From: Sympetrum striolatum
Lineage: Eukaryota > Arthropoda > Insecta > Odonata > Libellulidae
Reading direction: 5' to 3'
Assembly (NCBI GenBank): GCA_947579665.1
Contig: OX388343.1
Coordinates: 105,839,657 to 105,903,656, forward strand
Length of the DNA stretch: 64,000 nucleotides
Shown: in pieces, positions 1 through 9,905 of the stretch
Numbering within the stretch: the first letter of the stretch is position 1
Layout of the letters: each line of letters opens with the position of its first letter
The notes under the pieces: model-generated
Told to the model about the DNA's origin: nothing
Databases searched by the model: none
What the model saw: the letters and a program-made list of their open reading frames with translations, nothing else
Program-made: the position numbers and the translations under genes

Positions 1-226
1 ACAACTTAGGTATGATATCACAATAAACAAAATACTTCAATCTCTATCACATCAATCAGCCAATGGAAAATTTTTCGAATAGTCTGTCCACTTCTCGTTT
101 CTTTTTACTGATATGCGTGTTTATATGTTCAAAAGAAGAAGTTGCGGGTTTGCATAACTCACAATGGACCGTCCGGATTACTGAGGGTTCCGGATTAGCG
201 ATTGTCCGGATTACCGGGGTTCTACT
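1..226. mobile_element. Terminal part of a pogo/Tigger-like DNA transposon, cut by the window edge
   Basis: The last 80 bases hold three spaced copies of a TCCGGATTA-like motif and end in GGGGTTCTACTG directly before a TA at 227-228. This is the end structure known for pogo/Tigger elements (CAGTAGAACC-type inverted repeats, TA target). In the next tandem copy the matching place (29000-29012) has unrelated sequence joined through a single TA, so the A copy carries the insertion or the unit edge was rewritten here. No transposase is visible because the element runs off the window. Confidence 0.7.
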
Positions 227-865
227 GTAATTCTCTCATACGTATTATGACTAATATATTTGTTTAACTCAATGCTTTTCTTATATTTATTCATTTATAA
301 ATCTTACTGCAATATGAAAAATATCTGGTGGTATTCGTCACACCTCAACCTCAATCTTTAAACACAACAAAATATTTACAACAAACTTATTGCAATAAGC
401 AAGGTCTTACGCATACCTTAAAACTTGCTTACAAGCTAACATGTTATTAATTTATTCTAAATGCTAATTCATAATATCAACAGCCCACTCCGAACTTAAA
501 CCTTCACGGATAGTTTCAGAGTTAAAAGTAAGTATTACTTCTCAAGTAAAACATTTATGAACTGAGCTCATTTTTGCCTTTCATCAGTACTATTCGTCAT
601 TGCTATTCATCATCCACAATACAATTGCATACAAAATCAGAATGATGTTATGATTACGTACAATATTATTAATTACGTATATTCGTCCATTTATTAAATA
701 ACTATTTGAATTTTTCTCTAAACTCCTATTTTTTTTCGGTAAATTATCAATATTTGGCTGTATCTATTTATGTAATTGTTACCTAAATCCGACTACTAAT
801 TTGCTCGTGCAATCGTCCTCGATTTTATTCTGGAAACGAATATTCGTTCAAGTAATAGCATAACG

Positions 866-3340
866 TGTGGCAAGGGCGTCGCCAGCCACTGGGCTAGGGG
901 GGGCAAGCTTCATGATAAAATGCAAAATGCCTAACTTACAGGGGCTTGTTTATTCATGCCCGCTTCTTACTACAAATATGTCAAATCTTCCAAAAACTAA
1001 ATTTATTGAAAACTAGAGGAGTTTAACGCTTATATGGCCAACTCATTAAACTTTCCAAGATAGAAGTTTACATAATCAAACTATTGGAAACTTATCATAA
1101 GTTTTGTTTGGATTTCTAGTTTGGTTACGCCCAATTTCTATTTAAAATTAATTTTTTTTCGATGCTTAAGTATTTTGATGCCGTAGATATATACTTCCCA
1201 GGTCTTTGAGAGTTCTTTCTTCCAAGAGGTTGCCAAGCGTGAAAAGGAAAAAATGTTACGGTTATTTGACAAGCGATATAAAACGTCTCAATAAATCACC
1301 ACATTGGTGCACCCATCCTAATTTGAACATCTATCGTTATTAGACTATATCATCAGCAGCTATCTTAAGAATGACTTGATCCGTTGCTTTTAAAATTACC
1401 TCCTCTTCTAAGAAACTAAAAATCATTTACATCAGATGAAATTTTCTGGTAGGCTTACCATTAAGCCTGATTTCGTTATTTATGTATTAGCCAAGTTTTC
1501 AATTGAATGCGTCACATACCGGAGAGTAAAAATTCGGCTGCATTAAAATATTCTGTTGAGTCTTGATTATAGTTGATATTATAATTGAATTTGCAGAAAT
1601 CAAGTTATATACCAAGTTGGAAAAAATGAAGACATCAACTTACAATTATTTAGACTAAGTAATAGGTGGTTTAACCAACAGAGAGATGATACAAAACCCA
1701 GTCTTACGCACTGAGTGTTCAAAGGAAACAAAAGTTTCCACGAATTGAAATTTTGAATGGGCATTGCATAACCAGATATGAGATTCGTGGGATTCTGTCC
1801 CAAGAGAAAAAATTGGCTGCATCGAAAAGGAAGCTGAAGAATTAAAGTCACAGATTTAACCGTTTCTCAAATTTATTTCAAGTCATCAAGTCACATTTCC
1901 GATAAATATGTGCGTAACCTAAGCGCACGATACCTTTCAGCTGACTGATTTGCTTCCAAAATGGTATATTATTAATAATATCATCGAAAATTAATTTTCA
2001 CTGATATTGTACAGTATTGCTCCAATACTTTTACAAATTTTTACGGAAACCCGGTTATTGAATTATTTTCGTAACTATACAGCAAATTAACGGGTAATTA
2101 TAAAATAAGGATCAGTATATTTTATATCATCCCAAGTAATGAAGAGTCCACTGTACAGACTTTTAATCATCCAGAATGCTTAACAAAGGAACAAGTAACT
2201 TTGGAATTGTCGCTAAACTCATCTTGAGATTTGCCCTCCGATAACAGCCCTAAAATAATACAATCCTGATTTATGCAACTAATAATGGTCATTTAAAAAA
2301 AACTACATAGACATTAACTTACGTTTTCCCGATAGAGGCCTCGAGCTATTAGCGGACTGTGAAAACATTTTCGGATGTCCATCTGTATCTTATGAAATCC
2401 AAACTAAACTCTCCTTCGAACTCCCTGTGAATTTCTCAAATGCACTATTCACGAGCCTAGCTTTGCATTCATACCCTCAAAACAGTCACATGCAACAGAT
2501 CTAACTGAGCGTTTTATCAACCTGTTTGTCCCTCAAACGTAATCTTAATCTCTGTTTTCAGGGTGTAAGTTTCGAATTACTTCTCGAATGTTCCCTTGTG
2601 TTTTTGCGAGGAGTAAACGAATCAGCACTTTCGAATTTTTCTCATGGGAATCTTATCTTATGGTGTGAGTCATCTAACAAAAGGATATGGTTAAGAAGTG
2701 CATGCGTTGAACATTGTGTGCGAAACACTCGTAGCGTACCATTGATATCGATGTCGGCTCTAGGCCTGCTCTGCAACCGAAAACATCATCTTACCTGTAC
2801 TCGGAGCCATATTTACTGGCATGTAAAGCTTTTGCTGAATTTATCAAGTTATCAAGCAAATGATTGGGGTTTTGTACTATCCAGCAGAAAAAAGTACAGA
2901 GCTAGTCATAGGACTTGACTCTTGGGGGGGGGGGGGGTTTGAACCCTTAAACAACCCCTCCTCGCTGCGCCACTGCTTGGGCCTTTTTGCAAAATACTCA
3001 CCGCAAAACTTTCTTATGTCCATTTTGAAGGGAAAACGAAAAAAAAACTTAATCCTTTTTCTTCTGCGGGCGATTGTCGGACGATACTCAAAAGTTTGAG
3101 AGAGAGGACATAATCGCATAACCTCGCGCTCTGATCGCATCGAGAGGCAGTTCTAACTACATTGTTCACCCTGAAACCGAACTTTTCTTCTTTAGGGAAG
3201 GAAGGGGCGAAGGAAAGGAGGGATGGCTGTTGACATTGCTGCAAGTATTGTTGAAATATTTGCGCTGCGCTGGAGGTATAAATGAATTTCCTACGAGGAA
3301 GTACTTTTTCCATCACTGGTGTTTACACGTGCCAACACTT
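866..3340. other. A-specific replacement block without recognisable gene
   Basis: At the left edge A and B share AACGTG and then diverge; at the right edge they resume at TAAAATTGTAATTTGG. A has 2.5 kb here where B has 5.7 kb (3.5 kb without its pogo insertion). The block begins with a G-rich string (about 893-905). It also holds a run of about 15 G followed by TTTGAACCC and an AACCCCTCC stretch at 2924-2965, a layout I associate with dispersed repeats in insect genomes. Open frames here are short and show no domain. Confidence 0.5.
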
Positions 3341-4725
3341 GACTTAAAATTGTAATTTGGTAATTCATACCTTACAACCTAAAAAGATAGGATACCATGT
3401 ATCCTTTGCAATTCTTAAACTATAAATGCCAACTTTGTAAGATGGCTATCATGATTTCTATTCTAATTGAAATAATGCAAGGCTATTATTCTACAATGAT
3501 GAAGGAGGTTACCTCACATTGCATCGAAACAAAGACTCGAAGCAACCTATACAATGATATTACCTTGTACCAACTTTCCCATCATTGTGCTTTTTCTAAA
3601 GTTCCTTTTGCAATCAATAACTAAGATGTCTGGTACATTTCTGATAAATCTTGTAATAACCCTACACTTATAACAGCACAGCGCTACAACATCTGGTAGT
3701 AATGGATCCCAATTATGCAGTTTGCGTATGACTTCTTTTATGCAAATCTAAGAAGCACTCCAAGTTATGAGGGGAGAATTACTAAAAAGGTGCATCTTAG
3801 ATTTGAAGAAATATTAATCCACTTTTAGAACAGTGCTGGTTGAACTATTGCAAGAAATTGTTCAATAAGTGGTTAAGATTATTAAATAAAGAAGTTTTCA
3901 GTCTTTCGTTATTTCCTTGGAATATTATAATGAAGAGTTTTAGTTATAAAGTTTCATATTTTCTAGTAAATTATATATAACTATGAGAAAATTTCTACCA
4001 GAGAAAACTCTTGAATGCAATAATTATATAGAAACAGTTTTAAAAATGACTAACCTGCTATCATAGTTTTGAATAAAAAAATATTTATTTTATTTTTGAA
4101 GCAAAGCAAAATTCATCTTAAAAAATACCAAACTTGTCTGTAAAATAATGAAAAAGGAAGGAAATATATTTTATTTCGGGTATCAAAGTTCATTATTAAC
4201 AACAAAATAATTAATTAGGTAGATAAATATTAATGATATTGTAAGTGACATCCTTGTTTATCCAATCGCTTTAGTATACAGCGAACATTAATATTTCTAC
4301 CAGAATGTGGTGTATAAAAAATTATAATTTATATTGCTATGTTATTATACTTTTCACAATCAAAGCACTTTTGGAGGACTTGAGATGTATGAAGAAAGGA
4401 TTAAATTATAAAGAATGTGAATATATTGGTAGGTCCTCGGCAGGCATACAAATATTGTTATTTGTCAGATTAATTTTAAGTGAATTGAAAAAAATCTGAT
4501 GTGGCCAGCACATGACTTTCTCCATATATATGATGAAAATATTTATCTATGACAGTATTTTCGAACTCTATATTCAATCTAAACTTGGATGATAAGTGAT
4601 TAATTTATATCATATTATCTTTTACATCACAAAAACTATTTACAATATAACAATATTATAGAATAATGTTTTTCGAGACATGTTCGATGAAAAACAGTGA
4701 AATTTGCCTTTCGCACACAGCGCCC
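3341..4725. other. Unit sequence without identifiable gene (matches 35281-36615)
   Basis: AT-rich sequence shared by copies A and B. A 75-codon frame starting near 3397 and its partner near 35334 keep their length but differ at about a sixth of their residues, which looks like neutral drift. I see no domain, splice pattern or RNA gene. Confidence 0.5.
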
Positions 4726-4728
4726 AGA

Positions 4729-5332
4729 TAGTGGAGGCATTTTAGGCAAGAAAAGGCTCAACTTATCCTTTTTGGTTTATCAAGCTGAAAATTGGTGGAG
4801 ATGTTCTTTGAACAGCCAAAAGCAAAATCCCAAAAATCCCAAAAAATCCCAATTGGGCAACATGCCTAAATATTTAAACAAAAGTCGCCATCTTGGATTT
4901 TCGACCTTGCATCATATTGAACGGTATATCTCCGTATCTAATGGTGATAAAGACACACGGTTTGATTTAAACTACTTAATAAAGTGTAAACTAGACCCGT
5001 GGTATTTTAAATTGAAAGAAAAATGAGTAAACATAAAGCTACACACGAAAAACAACTCGTCTTAGGGTAGCTTTAACGGGAAAATCTGCGTTAAATGTCG
5101 ATTTTCGACCTTTTATTATCATTAAATCAAAAAATATATGGAAATAAAAGTTGTAGAACACATCAAAAGGCTTCAGAATGTTATATTATCATCTCCGTAG
5201 TACAAAAATTGTAGCTTCTACGAAGCGCCAAACACGTTCGCACACTCAGTAGATGACCACTAACGCGGAGCGCCTATGTGCGAGTATCCATCAAAACACC
5301 GATTATAATGCCGGAAAGTATATTCTTATTCC
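4729..5332 (+). repeat. Left terminal inverted repeat of the long-TIR element
   Basis: It reads as the reverse complement of about 8500-9098. Examples are the CAAAATCCCAAAAATCCC stretch near 4823, the AAGATGGCG-containing segment, and the 5241-5320 stretch that is mirrored at 8528-8607. Small differences lie near the outer end (GCATTTTAGGCAAG against GCAGAATAGG). Such near-identity of the two arms suggests a young insertion or arm-to-arm correction. Confidence 0.85.
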
Positions 5333-5423
5333 TAAAAGTAAATAATTTTACTAATAAAATATTTAAGCGTTTAATAATTATAACTTAGTAAGATAAAATT
5401 TAATAAAAGGAAAGATACCCCAT

Positions 5424-5666
5424 TAATTTGGACGAATGTTTTTCTTGATGTTTGCATCCTCGGGCGAGTTTTCAATTTGGCGAGAATGAGGTAAGATATC
5501 GAAATGCGGAGTAATGTCGTCTTCTTCTTCCTCATTCATTTCATCTAAATCGTTCGGATCCGAACCATACCAAAATCAAAGACCGGATCGTTACCACAGC
5601 CGTTTCTTCATTGTCCAAAACCACGCTTTTGCAAATAGAGCACACAACCTCCACTGAAGTAGCCAT
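5424..5666 (-). pseudogene. Remnant of the long-TIR element's own protein, N-terminal CxxC motif
   Basis: From an ATG at 5666 (minus strand) the frame gives a start with a C-S-I-C pair, then VVLDNEE. It runs for about 29 codons before a shift near 5580. In the shifted frame an acidic stretch (DEMNEEEEDD) and a further 30 residues follow to a stop at 5424-5426. The acidic segment and the cysteine pair suggest a small zinc-binding, nucleic-acid-associated protein, but I do not recognise the family. It lies just inside the left arm and is interrupted downstream by the Penelope insertion. Function and assignment are inference. Confidence 0.35.
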
Positions 5667-5809
5667 GCTTATACGTGAATGGCACCCACACCACAAAGAA
5701 ACATACAGTAACACAGCACTTACAAGTCACAAACCCAAGCCTGCACTAGGCATTCAAAACTTAAAGGAACGCTAAGAACTACGCACAAACTCACTCTAGG
5801 AACTTAAAA

Positions 5810-8200
5810 AAACGAATAAATGCCAAATAATGAAACTAAAAGCTGCGCAGCAGTCATTTTCCGGTCTGAACGAGTTCTAGATTCCAAAAATGGAATCATC
5901 CTGCGTAGAATTCCTTTGGAATCCCTTTATCCCATTGAATGGGCTTGCTTTGATGATAAGGTGAGAACATTTGCCAGTGAGATCTGTTTTAAGAAGTTAG
6001 ATACCCTCCGCGATAAACTCAACAGATTTTCCCAGAAGTAATTACGCAGGATGATTCCACCTGCCGCCGATTTTCCTCAAAACTCCCTCCCATAGAGCAT
6101 ATATTTTACCAGTGAGTGAAAAACCTATCCTACGTTAACTTTTCTGATAACGAAGTCAACTTCCTATCAAAAGGCCTGAATTTTAATTCTACCCATTATA
6201 ACGGTAACGATCTTAAGAATCTGATAGCTGATTGTGAATATATTTTCAACCATCAAGGGAATGATCGTTCCTTAAAACATAACTTCACCCATACCATCAC
6301 ATAAAATCTGAAAAATCTAGTGTTGCCTTCTTACTTCCCCGTAAACTTACTTCCCAGAAAACCTTACTTAGCATCATGAATACTGTGGAACGTGAAAATC
6401 TCGTTATTTCCAAAGCCGACTAAGGAAAGTGCATTGTCATATTAGACAAAAGTAATTACACTCAAAAAGTACAAACCTTCATAGAAGACAACCATATATT
6501 GAAAATCAACGACCCTACCAACGAATTAAATAAAAAAGTGAAAGAAATAGTGAAAAAGTGTACAACTGTGCTAAAACCCAAGGATTATTATAAAATAATT
6601 AATCCAAATCCTCTTCCTCCACGATTATACGCTCTCTTAAAGTTACATAAACTTGATATCCCCATCCGCCCAGTTATTTCATGTGTTTCCTCCCCAACCC
6701 ACAAACTGGCCTCTATAGTGAATGAACTTATCTAAAACTTAACCCTGTTTTCACCTAGATATGGTATCCGAAACTCCATCGACCTTGCTAATAGACTAAA
6801 AAATTTGAAATTATATACAAACTAAAAAATTGTTTTTTTGATTTTAATAACATATTTACAAAAATCGCTAGGAAAGAGGTGTTGTTGCTGTTGGAAAAAT
6901 TATTGTACGACAAAAACTTGGACAGAAATGTTGTTCACGATATTTTACTGTTGACAGATTTATGTATTTCGCAGAATTAGTTTTGTTTGAAAAATCTTTT
7001 TTTAATCAACCTGATGGTCTACCGATGGGATCTCCCCTCTCGCCAATTTTAGCCGAAATATTTTTAGATAATTTTGAGAATAATTTATTTACAAATTCCC
7101 AGAATGACGAAAACCCGTTTTCTTGTGGTTGAGATTATTGAGATATATTGACGATGTCCTTTGTATTTGGAGTGGATCCCACAGACAGTTGAATAGCTGT
7201 CACACCTAAACCAACAACACAGTAAAATTAGATTTTCTTTGGAAATAGAGAATAACAACAATTTGAACTTCCTAGACTTAACTCTCTCAAAGAATGCAGA
7301 TTCAATTGAATTTTCTATCTATCGAAAACCGACTTATACGAACCACACAATTCATGCAACCTCTAATCATCCAGTCACATATAAACACGCTGCTTTTCAT
7401 AGTTTTATTCATCGCCTCTTAAATATCCCCCTCTCTCCATCAAACGTTTCTCGGGAACTAAAAACCATAAAATGCATAGCTCTCTCCAATGGTTATTCCG
7501 AAAAACTTATAGATCTCATACTTTCACATGGACAAAGAAAACAAAACATTTTCAGGATATATCCCGATTGCTCCATTTTCACGGAAGTACAACGTTGGGG
7601 GAAATTATCTTTCCTCGGCCACATCAGTTATCATCTTGCCAGTTTCTTAAATGCTCTAACATCAGACCCGCTTTCTATACAACGCAGAACATAGGAAAAA
7701 CTATTTTAAACAATAAAGATAAATTCGATAAAACACGCAAATTTGATATATATAAATTAAATTGTAAAGACTGTAATGCAATATACATAGGCCAAACCAG
7801 TAGAAATTTACACATTCGAACAAAAGACCATAAACAGTCTTTCCTCAATGGTTCCAGTGCCTCACATTTCGCTAAACATTTACTCGACAATAAAAACCAT
7901 TCAGACTTTACCAACACCCTCCTCCATAGCCATTCTCAAGGAAATAAGCTAAACTACCTGGAGGAATTAGAAATTTTATATCATAATTATACGCTAACTA
8001 ACATTCACCTCTTTCCTAACCACTCCCTACTTTTATCAACTGTTTGCCTCCTCCCGCTGCTTCCCTCACCTAATATCCTTAACCCTTCCTCCCCTCTCAG
8101 ACCTTGCTTGCTCATTGGCCATTGTTTTGTATATATTCACTGGAGTTGTGGTCTCTTTACCTGATGATGGACAGAATTTTCTGAAACCGATCGTGTATTA
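5810..8200 (+). pseudogene. Penelope-like retroelement, reverse transcriptase plus GIY-YIG endonuclease, decayed
   Basis: Frames on the plus strand follow the order of a Penelope-like protein. There is an N-terminal segment (5820-6300), then fingers/palm sequence with LYALLKLHKLDIPIRPV (about 6630-6670), then GLPMGSPLSPILAEIF (about 7015-7060). The catalytic RYIDDVLCIW lies at 7141-7170, followed by NFLDLTLS and the KHAAFHSFIHRLLN thumb region (7239-7500). The final piece is a GIY-YIG-type module with CNAIYIGQTSRNLHIR (about 7770-7815). Several stops and frame changes (6301, 6421, 6736, around 7130 and around 7500) break it. The palm aspartates remain. It sits inside the long-TIR element and is absent from copy B. 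Confidence 0.85.
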
Positions 8201-8499
8201 AAACTCAAGTAGTATTTTCGACATAATGTTTTTTATTTCTATTCTTATGTTGGTTTATTGTTGTTAGTGTTTAGAAAGGTTTTGTATTATTTTCCTTCGA
8301 TAATATTAATTCTTCCGGTTATATTTCCACTTTATAGTCGTTAGCTTGTAATTTTTTATCCTTTTATATTATTGCCTTATTTTTATAAATCATTTTCGTT
8401 AGTTTTCCATTTGGGAAAATATTTGGTTAATTCTTTGAATAGTTATATTATAGTCATAGTAATTCAATAGCATATAATATAGCATAAGGATATAAGGAA

Positions 8500-9098
8500 T
8501 ATAGGAATAAGACTACACTTTCCGGCATTATAATCGGTGTTTTGATGGATACTCGCACATAGGCGCTCCGCGTTAGTGGTCATCTACTGAGTGTGCGAAC
8601 GTGTTTGGCGCTTCGTAGAAGCTACAATTTTTGTACTACGGAGATGATAATATAACATTCTGAAGCCTTTTGATGTGTTCTACAACTTTTATTTCCATAT
8701 ATTTTTTGATTTAATGATAATAAAAGGTCGAAAATCGACATTTAACGCAGATTTTCCCGTTAAAGCTACCCTAAGACGAGTTGTTTTTCGTGTGTAGCTT
8801 TATGTTTACTCATTTTTCTTTCAATTTAAAATACCACGGGTCTAGTTTACACTTTATTAAGTAGTTTAAATCAAACCGTGTGTCTTTATCACCATTAGAT
8901 ACGGAGATATACCGTTCAATATGATGCAAGGTCGAAAATCCAAGATGGCGACTTTTGTTTAAATATTTAGGCATGTTGCCCAATTGGGATTTTTTTGGGA
9001 TTTTTGGGATTTTGCTTTTGGCTGTTCAAAGAACATCTCCACCAATTTTCAGCTTGATAAACCAAAAAGGATAAGTTGAACCTATTCTGCCTCCACTA
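8500..9098 (-). repeat. Right terminal inverted repeat of the long-TIR element
   Basis: Mirror of 4729-5332 in inverse orientation, ending CCTCCACTA before the AGA duplication. Together the arms could fold into a hairpin of about 600 bp, so transcripts through the element would be strongly double-stranded. Confidence 0.85.
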
Positions 9099-9101
9099 AG
9101 A

Positions 9102-9905
9102 GCACACACAAAGTACATAAGCAGCAACTTCCGGTTTATGAGTATTTCATGAATAACTCCTAACCAATCAGTTATACAAAAATATGTTTCTTACAAAAGT
9201 AATAGTAAATTATATTTTCTAAAACTTTTATAAATAATAGTATATACCTTAATATCATATTAATGAAGATATTTTGCCAAACCGGAAACCAGCTTTGATG
9301 AGTAAACCTCAACTTTTGGTTAACCAATCTACCAAAAAAACTAATCAACTCTAACGACATCAACCTAAGTACTAAATATGAAATTTGGTAATGATTTGAC
9401 ATACAGTTTTCATGTTAGAGCGCCCACAAAGTACATAATAAGTAACTTCCGGTTTGTCAGTTTTTCACGAATAACTCCTAAACAATCAGTGATACAAAAA
9501 TATGTTAAATACAAAAGTTATAGTAAATTTTATTTTCTAAAACTTTTATATATAATAGTATATACCTAAATATCATATTCATGTAGATATTTTGCAAAAA
9601 CAGAAATTTGTATTGAAGAATAAAGCTCAACTTCCAGTTTATTGATTTACTTTAAAAACTAATCAACTCTGACAGCACCCACCACAGTGCTATATATTGT
9701 ATCTATAGTTTGGTATAGATATGACTAATAGTTTTTACGTTAGAGTGCCCACAAGCACACATACACACAGACATCATTCCGGAAATGGTCAAAACATGTT
9801 CTAGAGACCCCAAAATATGTATTTCCATTGAAATCTCGGAGTCGATTTTTTTCATGAAAACATTGCTGTCTCTATACTTTGGATATGGAGAAAGTAAAAA
9901 ATGAT
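9102..9905 (+). repeat. Two tandem monomers of about 310 bp with a terminal hairpin tail (copy A)
   Basis: Units starting at GCCCACAAAGTACATAA-like sequence near 9104 and 9420 repeat the same series: ACTTCCGGTTT, AATAACTCCTAA, AATCAGT, a TATATACCTAAAT block and AAAACTAATCAACTCT. A third, partial start near 9748 leads into a different tail (ATGGTCAAAACATG, TGTATTTCC) ending in an imperfect hairpin, CTCTATAC...GGATATGGAG, before AAAGTAAAA. The same layout is at 36619-37417. The A-only long-TIR element landed just before the first monomer. Confidence 0.75.

Larger units (their letters stand above)
4729..9098. mobile_element. Long-inverted-repeat DNA transposon, present only in copy A
   Basis: The insertion is bounded by TAGTGGAGGCA at the left and its complement at the right, and by a 3-bp AGA duplication (4726-4728, 9099-9101). 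The empty site in copy B reads CGCCCAGAGCACCC at 36611-36624. The terminal inverted repeats are about 600 bp each and almost identical. The interior holds a minus-strand protein remnant (5424-5666) and a Penelope-like pseudogene (about 5810-8200). I cannot assign a superfamily: the short duplication argues against MULE-type elements and the target is not TA or TTAA. Confidence 0.8.

Noticed and set aside
3265..3290. TATA-like GGAGGTATAAATGAAT as a promoter.
   Set aside because: No transcript start, downstream gene or conserved context supports it; such strings are common in AT-rich DNA.
3397..3624. 75-codon frame with a same-length partner at 35334-35561.
   Set aside because: Residue differences are as frequent as expected for undirected drift, and no domain or splice context is visible.
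8158..8200. Hammerhead-ribozyme-like words CTGATGA and GAAAC after the Penelope frame, as reported for Penelope-like elements (also CAGATGA...GGAAC at 27966 and 59918).
   Set aside because: The bases between the two core words do not form a proper stem II at the required positions, and the later copies have changed core bases. A covariance-model scan would decide; I do not call it.
9102..9905. CRISPR-like array.
   Set aside because: The repeats are long (about 310 bp), few, directly adjoining and without regular spacers; the genome is eukaryotic.
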